Shown piece by piece: positions 7,269-14,324 of a DNA stretch of 36,915 nucleotides; the first letter of the stretch is position 1; every line of letters starts with the position of its first letter. Made by a program: the position numbers and the translations under genes. The notes under the pieces were generated by a model. It had not been told where the DNA came from. It was given only the letters and a program-made list of their open reading frames with translations, and did no database searches. The stretch spans positions 1 through 36,915 of the forward strand of contig JACPJE010000157.1 in the NCBI GenBank assembly GCA_016187725.1, written 5' to 3'. Source of the DNA: Candidatus Latescibacterota bacterium (GTDB lineage Bacteria; Latescibacterota; UBA2968; UBA8231).

Positions 7269-10200
7269 TCAGCATTTGGACCAGCCGCAGTGCTTGCAGG
7301 ACAGGCAGCTGCCCTCGTGGGACACGGTTGAACCGCACTCGGGGCAGGTGACCAGGATGGCGCTAGTCGCTTCTGGAGTGGCGGGCGGCACGCCGGCAGC
7401 GGCCGCCATCTCGCCTTCGAGGCGCCGTTTGAGGTGGCGCTCCAGGGCCTTGCCAATGGCGTCCGGGGTGGAGAGGATCTGCTCGCCGTTCTCCCAGACC
7501 GGGGCCGGTCCCGAGATGCCCTTGAGGGCCTTGATGACTTCCTGGGGGTCGATGCTGGAGCGCAGGGCTAGGGAGATCAGGCGGCAGATGGCCTCGGACT
7601 GGGCCGCGGCGTTGCCGCCGGCCTTGCCGATGGTGCTGAAGACCTCGCAGAGCCCCTCGTCGTCCTCGTTGATGGTGACGTAGATGTTCCCCTCGCCGGT
7701 GCGGATGCGCTCGGTGAGCCCGCGGGTGACCGAAGGCCGGCGCCGCGGATGGCGGACGCGTTCCCCGGTTGCGGGGGGCTGGGCGGTCTCCTTCTCCGCC
7801 TCCTTGTTGTCCGTTTGCAAGATGCCCTCCCGGCTGCCCTCGCGGTACACCGTCACCCCCTTGAGCCCTTCCTTGTAGGCGGTGATGTAGATGTCGGCCA
7901 CCGTCTCCACCGAGATGTCCTCGGGCAGGTTGATGGTGGAGGAGATGCTGCTGTCGGTGTACTTCTGGATCACCCCCTGGATCTTGACGCGGAAATAGGG
8001 GTCGATCTGGTGGGAGGTGACCACGTAGGGGGGCAGGTGCTCGTCGTCGCCGAAGAGGGTCTTGACCAGTGGATGGTAGACCTTGTACTCGCGGAAAGTC
8101 TCGCCGTCGGCCTGTTTGACGCGGCGCTTGTAGCTGGTGCAGAAGATGGGCTCGATCCCCGAGGTGGTCTGGGCGACGATGGAACCGGTGCCCACCGGCG
8201 GCATGGTGATCAGGGTGCTGTTGCGCAGCCCGAAGCGGCGGATCTTGTCCTGCAAGCCCTGGGGCAGGCTCTGGATGAACTTGCTCTTGGCGACGCCCTC
8301 CCAGTCGAAGAGGGTGAAGGCGCCTTTTTCGCGGGCCAGGTCGATGGAGGTCTCGTAGGAGTTGTAGCAGATGGTCTGCATGATCTGCTCCACGGCCTCC
8401 AGCGCCTCGGGGCTGTCGTACTTGATCTTCATCAGCATCAAAGCGTCGGCCAGGCCAGTGACCCCCAGGCCCACCCGCCGGTCGGAGGAGACGGCCTCGC
8501 GGATCTTGGGCAGGGCGTGGCGCTCCATGTTGTATTCGATGACGTCGTCGAGGAAGCGGATGGCCACCCGGGTGCTCTCGGCCAGGGCGCTGTAGTCGAA
8601 TTTCCCGTCCGGGCGCACGAAGAGGGTCAGGTTGAGATTTCCTAGATTGCACGCCGTGTACGAAGCGAGAGGTTGCTCGCCGCAGTTGTGGACCACAAAG
8701 CCGTTGGCCACAAAGGAATGGGTCAGGGGTTCGGTCAGATCGTACACCAATTCCTCGCCCTCCGGCGTCAGCGACTCGAAGCGGGCCTCAAAGGTCTCGC
8801 GGTAGGGGCCGCGCCCTTCGTATTCGGCCAGCCGGCCGATGAGGGCGCTCTGCTTGGCGGCGCTGAGGAAGCCGAGTTCTTCGGCAAAGGCGAAGAGATT
8901 GCTGCGGCTGATGACCAAGTCGTGGACCGCCTGGCACTCATAGGGCCGCCCTTTGAATTCGACCCTTCTTGCTGGGTACCTTTCGGGGTAGATGCGCGAG
9001 GCGATGCCGAAGTTCAGGAGCAGGCGCTGCGCGTCTCTGAGCAGTTCCAGAGAGATCGAGGTCAGGCGCACGGAAACGCCCTTGCCCGGATGGCCGGCCA
9101 CGTGACCGTCGGCCGTGAACAGGGCCTGGAGCAGTCCTCGCTGGAATTCCTCAGAGGCCCGGAAGGCTGCCTCAGGCAGTCCGGCCAGTTTGTTCTCGGC
9201 CCTCACGCCGAACCTTTCGGCCACTACCTCTCTGAGGCGCACAGAACTCACCGTGGCCAGGTCCCGCTTGGCCACCTGGACCACGCCCACGGGATAGTGG
9301 GCCGTCTCCGGATCCTGGCCCAGGATCTCGTTCACATCCGCAGCGAAGGGGTCCGCCAGTTCGGCGCGATCCGCGCCCCAGAAGCCCAGAACCGCTCCGT
9401 GCCCAGACGCACCGGTGATATGGCCATCGCCGATCAGCCATCCCAGCACGCGTCCCTCGGCGGCGGTGCCCTCACTGCCGAAGGCGCCCTTGGTGTCCAG
9501 GATGTGGAGCCGGTTCCCAGGCTGCAGGTCGCAGGCTGCCATCCAGCCGCGGTCGGTCATGAAGCGGTGGTCGGCAGTCACCCTGACTTCGTAACCTTCC
9601 CGCGTCTTCAGACGGAAGACCGGCTTGACCCCTGTGGGAAAGGGGGCCAGGCCCGGACCAAAGCGGCCGGCCTGGAAGCGCGAATCGAGAACCAGATCGG
9701 GCGCCGCGCCGCGCTCGCACAACTCGGCGATGGGGTAGAGGCCGCCGTGTGTGTATACCAGGGTGTCGCCGGTCACGCAGGGATTGGTGCTGGTGAGCGG
9801 GTTGGCGTACTCGACGTTGTGGTACTCGCGCATGGTGTCCCAGAAGATGATCCCCGGCTCGGCGCTGGAATGGGCGTTGGTGATGATCCTGTTCCACAAC
9901 TCGCGGGCGCGCACCGTGCGGTACACCTGGCCGCCCCAGCGCAGGTCGAAGTCGCGGTCGGCCAGCACCGCCTCCATGAACTCGTGGGTCACCAGCACGC
10001 TGATGTTGGCGTACTGCACCTTGACGCGGTTGGCGTCGTTCTTGATGGTGATGAAATCCTCGATGTCTGGATGGTCGACCCGCAGGGTGAGCATCAGGGC
10101 GCCGCGGCGGCCGGCCTGGGAGACGGCGTTGGTGCTCTCGCTGAGCAGGTTCATGAAGGCGGTGCAGCCGGGGGATTTGTCCACCGTGGCGTTGACCGGG

Positions 10201-10715
10201 GCGCCCTTGGGGCGCAGGATGGACAGGTCGGTGCCCACCCCGCCGCCGGTGCGGTAGACCATCGCCGACTCGGTCAGGCAGCGGTAGATGCCATCGAGGC
10301 TGTCCTCCTCGATGGGGATGACGTAGCAGTTGGAGAGGGTGGGCTTGCGGCGGGCTTCCTCGCGGCCGGCCCCGTGCATCACCCGGCCCCCGGGGATGAA
10401 TTTGAAGTCGAGCAGCAGGGAGAAGAAGCGGTCGTACCAGTATTCTTTGTCCTTTTCCACCGAGGCCATGACCCGGGCGATGCGGTCCCACATCTGCAGG
10501 GGGCCGGTCTCTCCGGGAGCCAGGTACTTGCTGCGCAGGACGTCGACAGCCAGGTCGTTGTCAGGGTAGTAGGTCTCGGCATCGACTGCTTTTTTGAGCA
10601 GGGTATCGTGGCCGTTGCGTTTCAGGCCGTGGCCCTCGAGCTGGGCCAGCAGGTCTTCTAGGCGGTGGACACCCACGGGCGACTGGGCAGTCGGTTGTGG
10701 CTGATCAGATGGCAT
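7269..10715 (-). CDS. nrdJ: Adenosylcobalamin-dependent (class II) ribonucleotide reductase with intein
   Basis: Makes deoxyribonucleotides using a B12-generated thiyl radical, without oxygen. The 1148-residue precursor includes a 365-residue intein (residues 313-677), leaving a 783-residue enzyme. Visible parts: the first redox cysteine in LSNCYV (C130), the radical-site NPCGEQ motif reconstituted by splicing (C678), PPVGTGSIVAQTTSGIEPIF, a TSCPD-type domain (NIYVTINEDDEGLCEVFSTIGKAGG) and a C-terminal zinc-type cluster CPECGS..CLSCKHCGWSKC, which likely carries the exchange cysteines. The open frame runs upstream to 10961, but that part crosses the promoter; ATG at 10713-10715 has GGGAGG five bases upstream. 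Likely repressed by NrdR. No class I or III subunit lies nearby. Confidence 0.95.
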   Translation of the reverse strand: MPSDQPQPTAQSPVGVHRLEDLLAQLEGHGLKRNGHDTLLKKAVDAETYYPDNDLAVDVLRSKYLAPGETGPLQMWDRIARVMASVEKDKEYWYDRFFSLLLDFKFIPGGRVMHGAGREEARRKPTLSNCYVIPIEEDSLDGIYRCLTESAMVYRTGGGVGTDLSILRPKGAPVNATVDKSPGCTAFMNLLSESTNAVSQAGRRGALMLTLRVDHPDIEDFITIKNDANRVKVQYANISVLVTHEFMEAVLADRDFDLRWGGQVYRTVRARELWNRIITNAHSSAEPGIIFWDTMREYHNVEYANPLTSTNPCVTGDTLVYTHGGLYPIAELCERGAAPDLVLDSRFQAGRFGPGLAPFPTGVKPVFRLKTREGYEVRVTADHRFMTDRGWMAACDLQPGNRLHILDTKGAFGSEGTAAEGRVLGWLIGDGHITGASGHGAVLGFWGADRAELADPFAADVNEILGQDPETAHYPVGVVQVAKRDLATVSSVRLREVVAERFGVRAENKLAGLPEAAFRASEEFQRGLLQALFTADGHVAGHPGKGVSVRLTSISLELLRDAQRLLLNFGIASRIYPERYPARRVEFKGRPYECQAVHDLVISRSNLFAFAEELGFLSAAKQSALIGRLAEYEGRGPYRETFEARFESLTPEGEELVYDLTEPLTHSFVANGFVVHNCGEQPLASYTACNLGNLNLTLFVRPDGKFDYSALAESTRVAIRFLDDVIEYNMERHALPKIREAVSSDRRVGLGVTGLADALMLMKIKYDSPEALEAVEQIMQTICYNSYETSIDLAREKGAFTLFDWEGVAKSKFIQSLPQGLQDKIRRFGLRNSTLITMPPVGTGSIVAQTTSGIEPIFCTSYKRRVKQADGETFREYKVYHPLVKTLFGDDEHLPPYVVTSHQIDPYFRVKIQGVIQKYTDSSISSTINLPEDISVETVADIYITAYKEGLKGVTVYREGSREGILQTDNKEAEKETAQPPATGERVRHPRRRPSVTRGLTERIRTGEGNIYVTINEDDEGLCEVFSTIGKAGGNAAAQSEAICRLISLALRSSIDPQEVIKALKGISGPAPVWENGEQILSTPDAIGKALERHLKRRLEGEMAAAAGVPPATPEATSAILVTCPECGSTVSHEGSCLSCKHCGWSKC
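8685..9779 (-). mobile_element. Intein with LAGLIDADG homing endonuclease, inside nrdJ
   Basis: A 365-residue in-frame insertion. It begins with Cys (block A CVTGDTLVYT), has block B (GYEVRVTADHRF, residues 62-73), two LAGLIDADG helices (VLGWLIGDGH at 111-120 and LLQALFTADG at 216-225) with their acidic residues D118 and D224 present, and ends with blocks F/G (LVYDLTEPL and VANGFVVHN) followed by Cys+1 of the C-extein. All splicing residues (Cys1, block B His, penultimate His, terminal Asn, Cys+1) are present, so self-splicing is expected and the endonuclease may be active. The insertion lies exactly between NP and CGEQ, directly before the enzyme's radical cysteine. Confidence 0.95.
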
Positions 10716-10847
10716 TGGACCCTCCCTTGGGGCAAGATGTGGCCTCTGCCTGCGAAAGGGGGATTTCACAGAACCGGGCGGAGTAAATTTTATGGGGAGT
10801 GGATCAGAAAGGCAGGCCACAGCATCGCTGGCCTCTGCCACTTCACT

Positions 10848-10863
10848 CCACAATATCTTGTGG
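10848..10863. promoter_or_regulatory. NrdR box (start-proximal)
   Basis: CCACAATATCTTGTGG is close to the NrdR consensus (acaCwAtATaTwGtgt) and is itself nearly palindromic. It overlaps the region just downstream of the predicted nrdJ transcription start. Confidence 0.7.
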
Positions 10864-10873
10864 AAGCATTTCA

Positions 10874-10903
10874 AAGATACACGATATGCGGAGGCTTTGT
10901 CAA
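10874..10903 (-). promoter_or_regulatory. nrdJ promoter
   Basis: Minus-strand consensus -35 TTGACA (10898-10903) and -10 TATCTT (10874-10879) with an 18-bp spacer. Transcription would begin near 10867, about 150 bases before the nrdJ ATG. The distal NrdR box lies within the spacer and the proximal box just downstream of the expected start. Confidence 0.65.
10879..10894. promoter_or_regulatory. NrdR box (distal, overlapping promoter)
   Basis: ACACGATATGCGGAGG matches 10 of 16 positions of the NrdR consensus and starts exactly 31 bp from the first box. Paired NrdR boxes three helical turns apart are the known arrangement. It sits between -35 and -10 of the nrdJ promoter. Confidence 0.6.
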
Positions 10904-11001
10904 GGAGTTTTTTAACTTTTTGTTCAGGCGGGCTGGGCGCTGAATCGGCCCTTGTTTTCACTGCACTTCAGCCGGCCGAACCCCCCTGAAAGGGCCCCTG
11001 G

Positions 11002-12069
11002 CTAGGGGGTGCGGACCAGAAAAAATTCCTTGATCTGACCCCAGTTGGAGGCACTGATGGCGGTAATGCCGGCCGATTCGAGGGTGGCACTGGCCTGGCC
11101 AGCGGGCCATTCGAAGCCCAGGGCGCCCCCTGCAGCGCTGAGGGGGAGCAGCCGGCCATCCCCGTCGATCACCTTCCAATTTCCAGCGGCAGAAAGCGTT
11201 ACCTGCCAGTCTTCGCTGGCGGGCTCGGTCAGGTGCAGTTGCACCCGCCCATCAGCGAGCACCGCACTGTGCAGTTGGGCCGCGCGCCAGTGGAGCAGGC
11301 GGGCAGCCACCTGCCCCACCGGGGCCACCCATAGCTGGCCCCCCAGACCGGCCAGATAGTCGAGGTGGGCGGCGAAATCCTCCTCCCGCACCCGGCAATA
11401 ACCCTCTTCGTCGATGGGGTGCAGGGCTTCCACCAGCCAGCCCCCTCCCTGGAGGGTGCGGTCGGCGGCCTCGTTCCACAGCTGGGGATCTTCGCCAGTG
11501 CACAGGAAGAAGGCCTTCAGCCCCATCAGTGCGGCGGTGGCCGGGTCGTTGTAGGGAGGCTCGCCGGCAGGAGACGGGCCTAGTCTGCCGGTGAGGTAGT
11601 AGCGGGCGGCCTCCTGCATCACCGCCTCGTCGGCCTCCGAGAAGGGGTAGGCCAGGCTGGTGACCGGGGCGCCGGGGAAGAGCCCCTCCAGGGCCTCTTT
11701 GGCAGCGCGCAGTTCCTCCTGCATGCGTTGCGTCGATACGGTGTCGAGCCCCACATGGGTCCAGGTGTGGCTGCCCACCTCGTGGCCGCGCCGGAAGCCG
11801 GCCTGCCAGTCGGCGAGGGGCGCCGAGGGCAGGTCCTGGTACTTGCCGCGCTGGAAGAGCCGGTCCACGATCAGGTAGAAGGTACCGCGGAAACCGCGCG
11901 CCTCCAGCAGGGGCATGGCCACCGCTGCCTGGGAGGGGTAGGCGTCGTCGAAGGTGATGGTGAGGGCAGCCCGGGCCGTTCCGGGCCAGGGCTGCAGGGA
12001 GACCTCCACCTGGGCGGTGGCGGGGCGGCTCCACAGCAGCGCGAAGGCCAGCAGTACCCAGTTGACCAT
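11002..12069 (-). CDS. Secreted polysaccharide deacetylase (NodB-homology, CE4-like)
   Basis: A 355-residue exported protein expected to remove acetyl groups from a cell-wall or extracellular polysaccharide. The start MVNWVLLAFALLWSRPATAQ is a signal peptide with an ATAQ cleavage site. The NodB domain shows motif 1 TFDD (D41, D42), motif 2 SHTWTH (H101, H105) for metal binding, SLAYPF for motif 3 and ALHPID for the late His motif, so the catalytic set looks complete. Residues ~250-355 form a beta-rich tail (LHLTEPASEDWQVTLSAAGNWKVIDGDG). The open frame extends 85 residues upstream into the preceding gene; ATG at 12069, seven bases after the preceding stop, is chosen for the signal peptide and the AGAGG just upstream. 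Confidence 0.87.
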   Translation of the reverse strand: MVNWVLLAFALLWSRPATAQVEVSLQPWPGTARAALTITFDDAYPSQAAVAMPLLEARGFRGTFYLIVDRLFQRGKYQDLPSAPLADWQAGFRRGHEVGSHTWTHVGLDTVSTQRMQEELRAAKEALEGLFPGAPVTSLAYPFSEADEAVMQEAARYYLTGRLGPSPAGEPPYNDPATAALMGLKAFFLCTGEDPQLWNEAADRTLQGGGWLVEALHPIDEEGYCRVREEDFAAHLDYLAGLGGQLWVAPVGQVAARLLHWRAAQLHSAVLADGRVQLHLTEPASEDWQVTLSAAGNWKVIDGDGRLLPLSAAGGALGFEWPAGQASATLESAGITAISASNWGQIKEFFLVRTP

Positions 12070-12076
12070 CGGCCTC

Positions 12077-14314
12077 TTATTGGCTGCTGACCACGGCGAA
12101 CTTGCCCATGGTGCTGTGGCCCGCCTCGTCGGTGGCCACGAAGAAGTAGATCCCCGAGCCCACCAGGATGCCGGCCTGGTTCTGGCCCTGCCATTCGAGG
12201 GTGCCCTGGCCAGGTACGCCGTCGAGCTGGGCGACCAGCCGGCCATCGAGGGAGAAGATGCGCAGGGAGGCGCCCAGGGGCAGGCCGGCAAAGCGCAGGG
12301 TGGCGCCCCTGCCATGCAGCACAAAGGGGCTGGGATAGACCCTCAGGCTGCTGCCGCCGGGGGTGGTCACCTCTCCCAGGTGGAGGCGGTTCAAGCCTTC
12401 GAAGGTGCCGATCCACAGCTCGCGCTTCTCCGGGTCGAAGAGCAGCGCTTTGACCCGGTTGTCGATGAGGGGGCTGTTGGTCTTGGTGAAGGTGAACTCC
12501 ACCTCTCCCTGGGGCGAGATGCGGGCCAATCCCCCCTCGGTGCCCACCCACACGTTGCCCAGGTCGTCCTGCTCCAGGGCGTTGACCTCGCTGGAGGGGA
12601 GCCCGCTTTCGGCGGTGTAGGTGCGCCAGTTCTCCACGCTGAAACTCTGGCTGGTCCGCGCATAGGTGCCGCGCACGGCGTTGAGGCCGCTGTTGGTGCC
12701 CACCCACAGCCGGCCGCTGCGGTCCAGCAGCAGATCGGTGATGCGGTCGCTGGTCAGCCGCTGGTCGAAGACCTGGTTGATGAGCAGGGAGAAGTCGTCC
12801 GCAGGGTCAAAGGGGGTGCCGCCATCGTCGAAGAGCACCACTCCGTCGGTCTCGGTGGAGATCCATTTGATCCCCGCCGGGGCGACCACCACCTCGCCGA
12901 TGTCGCGCTTGGGCGCCAGGCTCAGGGCCGGATTCTCGAAGAGCAGGCTGCGGGTGGGCGGGAAGCCGTCCATCACCACCAGGCCGATCTGCACATTGGC
13001 CAGCCACATCAGCCCGGTGGAGTCCCGGGCGATATCGCTGATGGCCACGAAGTCCTGCTTGGCGCCGATGCCCTGGAGCAGGGAGTTGGTCTGGTTGAGG
13101 CGCTGCCAGGCGCCGGTGGAGTCGCGGATGACCACTCCCTGGCCCCAGGTGCCCACCCACAGCCGGTCGGCAGTATCGGTCTCCAGGCTGACCAGGGTAT
13201 TGGAGGGCAGGCCGTTGTTGCGGTCGTGGACCTGCCACTGGGCCCCGTCGAACTGGTACAGGCCGTGGGGGTCCGCAAAGTCATTGGGCACGCTGGAAAC
13301 CCACAGCTCGCCCCGGTCCAGCAGTTTCATCTCGTAGAACTGGTTGGCCGCCGGTTCGGAGGCGGCCGGCGGGGTGAGGGCGCCCACCGAGCGCAGCCCC
13401 TCCTTGGTGCCCACCCACAGGGCCGAGTCCCCCCGGGAGAGGGTACGGACCTGGGTGAGGCGCGGGGCCGACTCCCGGACCCATTGTCCGGGGCCCTCGC
13501 GCCGGAGGAACCTGCCGTCCTCCAGGGCGGTCACGGTCTTGCCCTGGAAGCTGCCCAACCCCATCACCCGCACGGTGTCGCTGAAATCCGACACAAAGCG
13601 GTTCTGCAGGGGGTCGAAGACAAAGACGTTCTTGAGCGTGGAGGCCAGCAGGGTGTCGCCAGCCACCAGCAGCTCATCGGTGGCGCCCAGGTGGCGGTTC
13701 ACCTTCCAGCTCTCCGGATCCTGTAAATTGGGCTGATCGAGGGCGGCCCAGGCCACCCCGTCGGGAGTGGCGGCCCACAGCGCCCCGCCGAAGACCGCCA
13801 GGGCGTTGATCTGGATGTCCTTGGCCAGCTCGCCCAGGCGGTGGTAGGTCTCCCTGACCTCCTCCTTGTCGGCCAGGAAGACGCTGATCCCCCGGTCGGT
13901 GGCCACAAAGATGCGGCGGTCAGTGGCGGCCAGGGCCTCCACCTTGAGGTCTTGGAATTCGAGGTAGGGGGGGTCGAAGCTGTTCTCCGCGGGGCGGAAA
14001 CGACTCAGGCCCTGGCTATCGGTGCCAAACCACAGATGCCCCCGCTCGTCGGCCGTCAGGGAGAGCACCTGGTTGCCGGCCAGGCCCTCGATCCGGGTGT
14101 AGCGGACATAGCTGCGCTGGGCTGGATCGAAGCGCAGCACCCCGCCGGAGGTGGCATTCCAGACCTGGCCCTGGAACACCAGCACCTGGTTGATTTCCCG
14201 CATGCTGGTGTACCCGGTCCACTCTGCTGTCTGGGCCCCCGCGTGAAAGGGAATGGCCGCCCACAGCAAGGCGATCAGTCCCTGCCAGAGGCGGAGGATT
14301 CGGAAGTTCCTCAT
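12077..14314 (-). CDS. Secreted beta-propeller protein with FlgD-like/sorting-type C-terminal domain (PorZ-like)
   Basis: A 745-residue exported protein. A signal peptide (MRNFRILRLWQGLIALLWAAIPFHAGAQ) is followed by AEWTGYTSMREINQVLVFQGQVWNATSGGVLRF and many two-component-regulator propeller blades (repeated LWFGTDSQGL, LWVGTKEGL, LWVGTWGQGV, LWVGTNSGL, VWVGTEGGL), spanning about residues 30-650. The last ~85 residues (VYPSPFVLHGRGATLRF..LRIFSLDGRLVAQLDG..GIYFFVATDEAG) resemble FlgD-like Ig or type IX sorting domains. Length, propeller layout and tail match PorZ of the type IX secretion system, but no other por gene is in the window, so this is a resemblance only. TTG at 14321-14323 is an alternative start; the ATG gives the better signal peptide. 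Confidence 0.75.
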   Translation of the reverse strand: MRNFRILRLWQGLIALLWAAIPFHAGAQTAEWTGYTSMREINQVLVFQGQVWNATSGGVLRFDPAQRSYVRYTRIEGLAGNQVLSLTADERGHLWFGTDSQGLSRFRPAENSFDPPYLEFQDLKVEALAATDRRIFVATDRGISVFLADKEEVRETYHRLGELAKDIQINALAVFGGALWAATPDGVAWAALDQPNLQDPESWKVNRHLGATDELLVAGDTLLASTLKNVFVFDPLQNRFVSDFSDTVRVMGLGSFQGKTVTALEDGRFLRREGPGQWVRESAPRLTQVRTLSRGDSALWVGTKEGLRSVGALTPPAASEPAANQFYEMKLLDRGELWVSSVPNDFADPHGLYQFDGAQWQVHDRNNGLPSNTLVSLETDTADRLWVGTWGQGVVIRDSTGAWQRLNQTNSLLQGIGAKQDFVAISDIARDSTGLMWLANVQIGLVVMDGFPPTRSLLFENPALSLAPKRDIGEVVVAPAGIKWISTETDGVVLFDDGGTPFDPADDFSLLINQVFDQRLTSDRITDLLLDRSGRLWVGTNSGLNAVRGTYARTSQSFSVENWRTYTAESGLPSSEVNALEQDDLGNVWVGTEGGLARISPQGEVEFTFTKTNSPLIDNRVKALLFDPEKRELWIGTFEGLNRLHLGEVTTPGGSSLRVYPSPFVLHGRGATLRFAGLPLGASLRIFSLDGRLVAQLDGVPGQGTLEWQGQNQAGILVGSGIYFFVATDEAGHSTMGKFAVVSSQ

Positions 14315-14324
14315 CGCGCTCAAC

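Noticed and set aside
8673..10661. 662-residue plus-strand open frame
   Set aside because: Antisense shadow of nrdJ and its intein; GC-rich DNA keeps frames open. No domain recognised.
10716..10870. Cobalamin riboswitch before the B12-dependent nrdJ
   Set aside because: The leader is about 150 bases and no B12-box or the expected junction core could be seen.
10716..10961. N-terminal extension of nrdJ in the long open frame
   Set aside because: It crosses the predicted promoter and both NrdR boxes, has no RNR homology, and a good ribosome-binding site precedes ATG 10715.
10981..11012. GC hairpin after the deacetylase gene as a terminator
   Set aside because: CCCCT/AGGGG pairs exist but no T tract follows on the minus strand.
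11954..13726. 590-residue plus-strand open frame
   Set aside because: Antisense to the propeller protein and deacetylase; no domain.
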